NCBI GenBank assembly: GCA_021160885.1
Contig: JAGHBR010000074.1
Coordinates: 1-9,323 of the forward strand
Direction: 5' to 3'
DNA: 9,323 bases
Source of the DNA: Caldisericaceae bacterium
GTDB taxonomy: Bacteria > Calditrichota > Calditrichia > Calditrichales > Calditrichaceae
Every line of letters starts with the position of its first letter. Position 1 is the first letter of the stretch. Made by a program: the position numbers and the translations under genes. Under the pieces are notes generated by a model, which worked only from the letters and a program-made list of their open reading frames with translations, was not told the origin of the DNA and did no database searches. Shown here one piece after another: positions 6,401 through 9,323 of the stretch.

Positions 6401-9229
6401 CAATTTGTGATTACCAGAGCCAATGACCAGCTCATATCTATCCCTGTTATAACCATTGATTTTAATGATCCGGGCATATCTTCGAAAAAAATGTCAAATC
6501 CTGATCTTCCGGTTAATCCAGAGCAACTTGCTTATATTATTTACACATCCGGTTCAACCGGAAAGCCCAAAGGTGTCATGGTAGAACATCGATCTGCTAT
6601 AAATTTGGCCTATAATTTGAAGCAGAGTGTTTATGACTTAGTAACCATGAACCCCATAAAAATTAGTCTAAATGCTCCTATCTCATTTGATGCTTCTGTA
6701 CAGCAAATTGTAATGCTGGCCTTTGGACATACTCTGGAAATTATTCCGGCAAGCATAAGAAAGGATGCAAAAGAATTCCTGAATTATATCATAGACAAGA
6801 AAATTGACCTGATTGATTGTGTACCTTCACAATTAAAACTACTGGTAGATGAAGGTTTGTTAAACTTGAACGACTGGCATCCTTTAGCCTTTTTACCCGG
6901 CGGAGAAGCAATTGACAAACAACTTTGGGATAAATTAAAAAATAGCAAAAGAATACAATTTTTCAATGTTTATGGGCCGACTGAATGCACTGTGGACTCC
7001 AGTATTTGCCACATTAATATTAGTCACCAGTCGCCCAATATTGGCAAACCAATTCTGAATACCAGGTTTTATATTCTGGATGAAGCTTTTAATGTTTGTC
7101 CCATTGGGGTTTCCGGGCAGATTTTTATCAGTGGCAAAGGAGTGACCCGGGGGTACCTGAACCGGCCAGGCTTAACAGCCGAACGTTTCCTACCAGATCC
7201 TTTCCTGACCAAATCAAGAATGTATGCTACCGGAGATAAAGGCAGGTATTTATCCGATGGTAGCATCGAATTTTTAGGCCGGTTAGACACACAAGTTAAA
7301 TTACATGGCTTTCGGATTGAATTAGGAGAAATTGAACACAACCTAAAAACGCATGTAAAAATAAAAGATGCTATCGTTATTGTGAAAGATGAAAAATTGG
7401 TCGCCTATATAATTCCTAATCAAAAGGAATTAACAGTATCCGAACTGCGAACGCATTTGCAAAAAACTTTGCCAGATTACATGGTTCCCAATATTTTCAT
7501 GTTCATGGATTCTTATCCCACTCTACCTAATGGAAAGATTGACTTTAAATCTTTACCCGAGCCCACAGTGGATCGGGCAGTTCTAAGCCATGATTTGATT
7601 GAACCCCGCAATGAACGAGAAAAAATTTTACAAGAAATTTGGTGTGAATTGCTGAATATTCCAGATATCGGTATCAAGGATAATTTCTTCGAATTAGGAG
7701 GCGATTCTATTTTAAGTATCCAGGTTGTTGCCCGAGCCAATCAGAGGGGAGTAAAAATTACTCCTAAACAGTTGTTTGAATATCCAACTATCGAAGGTTT
7801 AGCTTCTGTTGCACAGGAAGGAATAGCTATTCATGCAGAACAAGGTCTTGTGACTGGCGATTTACCTCTCACTCCAATTCAGCAAGCATTCTTCGATTTG
7901 AATTTACCTGTTCCCGGGCACTGGAACCAGGCATTAGCACTCGAATTAAAACAACCGCTGGACTTGGTTGCTCTAAAGCTTGCATTGCAAAAAATTATCA
8001 AACAACATGATATGCTAAGGGCATCATTTAGTCCACAAAAAGCAACGATCCATTCTGAGTGTTCATTGCCTTTCTTTGAATTTGACCTCTCGCCTCTTAC
8101 AGGAGAACATCTTGACGAAGAATTGTTTAAGGTTGCAGAACAATTGCAGGCTCCCTTTGAACTCAATGCTCCACCTTTGTGGAGAGTTGGCTTTATTAAA
8201 ATGCCTGAAGGGAAAAATGATATCTTACAATTTGTATTTCATCACCTCATTATTGATGGGATTTCCTGGAGAATATTAATAGAAGATATTCTCAATGTTT
8301 ACCAGCAAATCACCCTGGGGAACATTCCCAAATTACCTCCCAAATCTACTTCTTTTAAATACTGGGCAAATAAGCTGCAAGTCTATGCCAAATCAAAAAT
8401 ACTGGATGAAGAATTGCCCTACTGGCAAAATATTTTACAAAATGTTAGTAACCAATTACCGTTAGATTTTCCTGAGGGACAAAATACAGAAGCAACAGCT
8501 AAATCGATCACTTTATCTTTAACTGAAAGTGAAAGCAATGCGTTACTTAAAGAAGCTCCCAGGGCTTATCAAACACAGGTAAATGAATTAATGATCACTG
8601 CTTTGGCACGTGCCTTGCATCGTTTTACAGGACATCCACAACTGTCCATTGACTTAGAAGGACATGGAAGAGAAGATTTATTTGAAGACGTAGATATCTC
8701 CAGAACTGTCGGCTGGTTTACCAGCAGTTATCCGTTTGCCTTCAATTTTAACAGCACTTTGTCTATTGACGAGCTAATTAAATTGGTAAAAGAAACTTAT
8801 CGTAACATTCCCAGAAATGGTATTGGCTTCGGAATTTTACGCTATCTAAGAGGAGAAAAGGGGCTGGCATCTTCTTTACCAACAATTGCCTTTAATTACT
8901 TAGGCCAATTCGACCAGAATCAGGACGAAATTCTTGGCACACCTGTTCCGCCTTTGGGAATGGAAAGAGCTGAAAAAAACCCGAGAAGTCATACTCTGGA
9001 AATTGGTGGAAGTGTAAACCATGGTGTGTTAACAATGCACTTTTCTTACAGTGAAAATCAGTTCAAAGAAGACACTATACGCAACTTTGCCGAAATATAC
9101 ATGGAAGAGCTACGGTCTGTTATTAACCATTGTTTATCACCTGATGCAGGGGGCTATACCATTTCTGATTTTAAAGAAGCAGGATTGGATGAAGACGAAC
9201 TCAATGAATTATTTGATGAATTAGAATAG
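401..9229 (+). CDS. Dimodular NRPS with embedded sulfotransferase: C-A-PCP-ST-C-A-PCP-E
   Basis: This is a 2942-residue multidomain synthetase, complete from the ATG at 401 (RBS AAGGA) to TAG at 9227-9229. Domains with approximate residues are: N-terminal basic helix 1-32; condensation C1 45-490; adenylation A1 501-996; carrier PCP1 1012-1083; lysine-rich linker 1084-1139; sulfotransferase ST 1140-1424; condensation C2 1446-1885; adenylation A2 1902-2388; carrier PCP2 2404-2471; epimerization E 2484-2912; acidic tail 2919-2942. The key motifs of every domain are intact, so the protein looks functional. It should extend a chain from the upstream synthetase by two residues. A1 probably takes Ile or Val, and A2 takes Gln, which E converts to D-Gln. 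There is no thioesterase, so the chain must pass to another protein. The unusual element is the PAPS-binding sulfotransferase between PCP1 and C2. It probably acts in the cytoplasm and needs phosphopantetheinylation, ATP and PAPS. I do not recognise a specific named gene, and the final product is unknown. Confidence 0.95.
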   Translation: MNELSKRLAHLSPKQRELLLKKLQQANREPASEFKIQPRKNPSNYPLSFAQERLWFLQQLAPESPFYNMPMALLIRGKLNQSSLKQAIAYLLDRHEILRSFYITGKDGNPSQKIAKLREVPFQCSEKFLDRETIDQLIKDEVSQPFDLTKAPLIFFKLFKINENESILLINLHHIIADGWSVNVMIDELLRLYRQIQSGKKPLLPEPKLQYADFAEWHNQFIFSPRVTQQLKFWEDYLQGMPQVLEFVTDYPRPAVQNHEGKQLIKKVDSILYQKLLNLAKSLQITPYSLFLAITQLFLLKITGQPDFGVGVPLANRHRKAFEKLVGFFVNTGVVRSNINPLTPFSEFAKRTHQDVLTIAENQDIPFDLIVDKVSKEHDLSRSPLFQVMFDLQRLPFINLKLDEIEISPYDFQIDISKFDLLFLLTDYQNHLKVAIEYNTQIFANDTVSLWANYYMEFMTQVANTPEQLIKDLKLISPTQEKKLISEIRSFRQPYPSDKTVVRLFEDQVKKTPDAVAVRYKGRDLTYQQINNMANQLAHYILNHFPSSKPLIGLLMNKSHLLIVAILGIIKSGKGYLALDPKYPTQRIAFILQDTQTELVITDGEMKKNLPVERVKILPLDEKWPEIENQDEHNPGLTISPEDIIYTMFTSGSTGIPKGVVVPHKAVIRLVFNQNYADFGPEEHIGFLSSIAFDASTFEIWGALLHGAILSIFPHLKPSLSEIARFIIEEEISLQFITTGLFHLLIDEQLDSLVTIKQLLAGGDVLSPVHLKKLFQKMPKGHYFIPVYGPTENTTYTTALKMADLSKMTSTVPIGIPIHNSEVYILDPFLNLVPPGVPGELYAAGDGLAIGYLNRPDLTAERFLPNPFSDKPGDRMYSTGDLVRQRADGIIEFIRRIDQQVKIRGFRVELGEIEHAIKKDSRIKDAIVTTFEETPGDKLLVAYLIAEKKGKKLIEDMKEYLQKELPSYMVPDFFVFMESFPLNISGKVDRRALPRPQLDEIATANEYIPPANALEEYLAKIWQEVLGLERIGIKDNFFDLGGNSLKAAVFINRLQQEFDHEFPVAAVFKAPTIEQLSAYLLEYFDDLVAKKFKLRNNHDKPIDISLDKSIKKVEGKQIETFRKIIRPLPPFDQKTKSKNPPALFILSPPRSGSTLFRIMLAGNPQLFSPPELDLLSFNTLGERKETFRQPGLEIWLEATIRAIMELKKCDYYTAKKLMDEFEKQNMAIKEFYRLLQEWAGGRLLVDKTPTYPFDLNVLQRAEEYFENPFYIHLIRHPYAMIYSFIEAKLDQNFFRYDHPFSRQELAELIWIVSNQNILTFLEKIPEQRKFQLRFEDLLLNPREELQRICSFLQIEFDEEMLKPYHGNKMTDGARKNTQMVGDFKFYLHRDIDQEVAYKWKKHHKVDFLSDIAWNLAARFNYQVEKNLAKMRSKSSFRITPLKNKANIPLSFSQQRLWFLEQLTPGQAGYNIPIAIRIKGMFDINAVKKAWEQLIIRHESLRTVFNFKNETPVQIIKDYIKSPLQYFSQEQLKNRDIKQIIKEDANKPFDLINGPLLRGMIFTLLDNEFIFYVNMHHIISDGISTGIFIRDLNELYNAIVENRSPDLPDLPVQYADYSVWQRETLKGDYLKKELQFWQEQFKNVPPLLELPYDRPRPRVQTYNGRKLYFELSKNVTQKINALAKQFHTTPFVILLGVFQTLLYRYSQQSTILIGTPVANRNRKEIENLIGFFVNTLVIRTDFNNKMSYADLIKTVKERVSDVFAHQEVPFEKIIDHLKIERSLSYNPLFQVMFAYQPPALASIEFKYFQAEPLELDNNVSKFDMTLSLAEVRGVLKGEWEYNTDLWDQSTIDQMLRHFLNLLNAVLENPSLTLNQYSLLQKKEIEQIVEKFNPKIAKPFPKSHLVFQLLEQQVAKNPHQIAVSYLDQQLSFREFNQKVNQLAHYLIDQGIKPEEIVGILMDRSVEMLISIYAIWKAGAAYLPLDVNYPRERIQYMLQDSGCQFVITRANDQLISIPVITIDFNDPGISSKKMSNPDLPVNPEQLAYIIYTSGSTGKPKGVMVEHRSAINLAYNLKQSVYDLVTMNPIKISLNAPISFDASVQQIVMLAFGHTLEIIPASIRKDAKEFLNYIIDKKIDLIDCVPSQLKLLVDEGLLNLNDWHPLAFLPGGEAIDKQLWDKLKNSKRIQFFNVYGPTECTVDSSICHINISHQSPNIGKPILNTRFYILDEAFNVCPIGVSGQIFISGKGVTRGYLNRPGLTAERFLPDPFLTKSRMYATGDKGRYLSDGSIEFLGRLDTQVKLHGFRIELGEIEHNLKTHVKIKDAIVIVKDEKLVAYIIPNQKELTVSELRTHLQKTLPDYMVPNIFMFMDSYPTLPNGKIDFKSLPEPTVDRAVLSHDLIEPRNEREKILQEIWCELLNIPDIGIKDNFFELGGDSILSIQVVARANQRGVKITPKQLFEYPTIEGLASVAQEGIAIHAEQGLVTGDLPLTPIQQAFFDLNLPVPGHWNQALALELKQPLDLVALKLALQKIIKQHDMLRASFSPQKATIHSECSLPFFEFDLSPLTGEHLDEELFKVAEQLQAPFELNAPPLWRVGFIKMPEGKNDILQFVFHHLIIDGISWRILIEDILNVYQQITLGNIPKLPPKSTSFKYWANKLQVYAKSKILDEELPYWQNILQNVSNQLPLDFPEGQNTEATAKSITLSLTESESNALLKEAPRAYQTQVNELMITALARALHRFTGHPQLSIDLEGHGREDLFEDVDISRTVGWFTSSYPFAFNFNSTLSIDELIKLVKETYRNIPRNGIGFGILRYLRGEKGLASSLPTIAFNYLGQFDQNQDEILGTPVPPLGMERAEKNPRSHTLEIGGSVNHGVLTMHFSYSENQFKEDTIRNFAEIYMEELRSVINHCLSPDAGGYTISDFKEAGLDEDELNELFDELE
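533..1870 (+). other. Condensation domain C1 (L-donor type)
   Basis: Residues 45-490 form peptide bonds between the chain on the upstream PCP and the A1 residue. The visible core motifs are LSFAQERLWFLQQL near residue 47, the catalytic HHIIADG at 173-179 (second His 174, Asp 178), YADFAEWH, a GVPLANRHR to VGFFVNTGVVR stretch, and RSPLFQVMF. Because the upstream protein ends in a GGHS carrier with no epimerase, an L-donor (LCL) assignment fits. The domain is not terminal in the pathway and does not look like a starter condensation domain. Confidence 0.92.
1901..3388 (+). other. Adenylation domain A1, predicted Ile/Val-type substrate
   Basis: Residues 501-996 activate an amino acid with ATP and load it on PCP1. 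The phosphate loop TSGSTGIPKG is at 650-659, YGPTE follows Val787, the TGD motif is in YSTGDLVRQ, and the catalytic lysine is Lys987 in SGKVDRRAL. Aligned by eye to the GrsA phenylalanine domain, the specificity residues are Asp694, Ala695, Phe698, Phe736, Leu760, Gly762, Val787, Thr795, Tyr796 and Lys987, so the code is DAFFLGVTYK. From memory this is closest to isoleucine codes, with valine as the alternative. One departure from consensus is Arg895, where most domains have Gly in the GRxDxQ motif. Confidence 0.88.
3434..3649 (+). other. Carrier domain PCP1 (upstream of the sulfotransferase)
   Basis: Residues 1012-1083 form a peptidyl carrier with DNFFDLGGNS, whose serine (Ser1044, bases 3530-3532) should carry phosphopantetheine. 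The closing helix FKAPTIEQLSAYL is normal. A lysine-rich linker of roughly 55 residues follows, which would leave the arm free to visit C1, A1, the sulfotransferase and C2 in turn. Confidence 0.92.
3818..4675 (+). other. Embedded PAPS-dependent sulfotransferase domain
   Basis: Residues 1140-1424 match the sulfotransferase fold (Sulfotransfer_3-like). The 5'-phosphosulfate loop SPPRSGSTLF starts at Ser1147. The motif PPELDLL includes Glu1171, and LLVDKTPTYP includes Lys1247. The 3'-phosphate motif is RHPYAMIYSF, with Arg1275 and Ser1283 in the classical eight-residue spacing. LRFEDLLLNP and a late MTDG motif (1369-1372) complete the fold. The catalytic base is not certain; Glu1171 and His1298 are candidates. 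At about 285 residues the domain is full length. It would transfer sulfonate from PAPS to an acceptor, probably a chain held on PCP1. Characterised embedded sulfotransferases (CurM of curacin, Ols-type olefin synthases) precede a thioesterase, whereas this one precedes a condensation domain, so terminal-alkene chemistry is unlikely here. Confidence 0.9.
4736..6055 (+). other. Condensation domain C2 (L-donor type)
   Basis: Residues 1446-1885 join the PCP1-bound chain to the glutamine on PCP2. Core motifs are LSFSQQRLWFLEQL from residue 1449, the catalytic HHIISDG at 1575-1581, YADYSVWQ, GTPVANRNR to IGFFVNTLVIR, and NPLFQVMFAYQ. Module 1 has no epimerase, so an L-donor type is expected. If the sulfotransferase acts before condensation, this domain must accept a sulfated donor. 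Confidence 0.92.
6104..7564 (+). other. Adenylation domain A2, predicted glutamine
   Basis: Residues 1902-2388 activate the second residue. The phosphate loop TSGSTGKPKG is at 2049-2058, YGPTE follows Val2190, YATGDKGRYLSDG is the TGD motif, and Lys2379 in NGKIDFKSL is the catalytic lysine. The specificity residues aligned to GrsA are Asp2097, Ala2098, Gln2101, Asp2139, Leu2165, Gly2167, Val2190, Val2198, Asp2199 and Lys2379. They spell DAQDLGVVDK, which I recall as the standard glutamine code (first lichenysin module). A minor oddity is KLHG (His2302) in place of KIRG. Confidence 0.9.
7610..7813 (+). other. Carrier domain PCP2 (epimerase-type, GGDS)
   Basis: Residues 2404-2471 contain DNFFELGGDSILSIQ, with Ser2436 (7706-7708) as the phosphopantetheine site. 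Asp just before this serine is typical of carriers that serve epimerization domains, and an epimerase follows directly. The closing FEYPTIEGLA motif is intact. Confidence 0.93.
7850..9136 (+). other. Epimerization domain E, L- to D-residue
   Basis: Residues 2484-2912 convert the alpha carbon of the PCP2-bound residue. Diagnostic motifs are LPLTPIQQAFF near 2488, HHLIIDGISW at 2614-2623, EGHGRE from Glu2753, RTVGWFTSSYP from 2768 and NYLGQFD at 2832-2838. The His and Glu equivalents of the catalytic residues known from gramicidin and tyrocidine epimerases are both present, so the domain should be active. Together with A2 this predicts D-Gln. The downstream acceptor should be a D-donor (DCL) condensation domain on another protein. 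Confidence 0.94.
9155..9226 (+). other. Acidic C-terminal tail, possible docking segment
   Basis: The last 24 residues (2919-2942) are rich in Asp and Glu and end DEDELNELFDELE. The upstream NRPS ends with a similar acidic run (SDDEIDKLLNN). Such tails are common at the ends of NRPS proteins that pass the chain on to another protein. The docking role is inferred from charge and position. Confidence 0.45.
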
Positions 9230-9323
9230 GATGTTTATCAGTGAACTTTAGTTATTTATATCTTTTTGATTACTAAATAAAACATAATGAAAGTTTTACT
9301 AAAAAAACTTACTCCCTGAATCC

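Noticed and set aside
223..8279. Several open frames of 60-108 codons on the opposite strand and one of 67 codons at 8076-8279 on the + strand
   Set aside because: All overlap the conserved NRPS coding frames, show no recognisable domain, and fit chance open frames opposite or within an AT-rich gene.
9247..9277. Possible terminator hairpin TTTAGT / ACTAAA after the NRPS
   Set aside because: The stem is six base pairs, almost all A-T, with a 19-base loop and no following T-run. It is too weak to call.
9287..9319. ATG at 9287 as the start of the next gene (MKVLLKKLTP then stop)
   Set aside because: The frame closes after ten codons and lacks a ribosome binding site. It resembles an NRPS N-terminus slightly, but without sequence past 9323 nothing supports a frameshifted gene.

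Overview
The window is a piece of a modular non-ribosomal peptide synthetase (NRPS) operon, read entirely on the + strand. It holds the 3' end of one NRPS gene and one complete NRPS gene whose protein is 2942 residues from the preferred ATG at 401. The DNA is AT-rich, with many TTA, AAA, GAA and ATT codons, and composition looks even throughout. This fits an AT-rich bacterium of a lineage that makes secondary metabolites (Bacteroidota, Calditrichota or Cyanobacteria, for example). The sequence alone does not fix the phylum, and I place low confidence on any of these.

Layout. Bases 1-332 encode the end of an upstream NRPS: a peptidyl carrier protein (PCP) domain with an LGGHS motif and a short acidic tail, with no thioesterase or epimerase. 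Bases 333-400 are a short spacer with a good ribosome binding site, a promoter-like pair and a 12-codon mini-ORF that stops one base before the next start. Bases 401-9229 encode a dimodular synthetase with domain order C-A-PCP-ST-C-A-PCP-E. ST is a PAPS-type sulfotransferase domain inserted between the first carrier and the second condensation domain. Bases 9230-9323 contain no convincing gene.

How it works together (inference from NRPS logic). The upstream protein presents an L-configured peptidyl or aminoacyl chain on its last PCP. The first condensation domain joins it to the residue selected by A1. The A1 pocket read from sequence is D-A-F-F-L-G-V-T-Y-K, which resembles Ile/Val-type codes. 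The embedded sulfotransferase could then modify the PCP1-bound chain. The second condensation domain passes the chain to the A2 residue. The A2 pocket is D-A-Q-D-L-G-V-V-D-K, the classical glutamine code as I recall it. The terminal epimerase would convert this residue to the D form. There is no release domain, so a downstream synthetase or separate thioesterase should complete the product. The predicted fragment is ...X-(Ile/Val)-D-Gln..., with possible sulfation of something already on the chain at the PCP1 stage.

The most interesting point is the sulfotransferase inside an elongating NRPS, next to an A domain whose predicted substrate has no hydroxyl group to sulfate.
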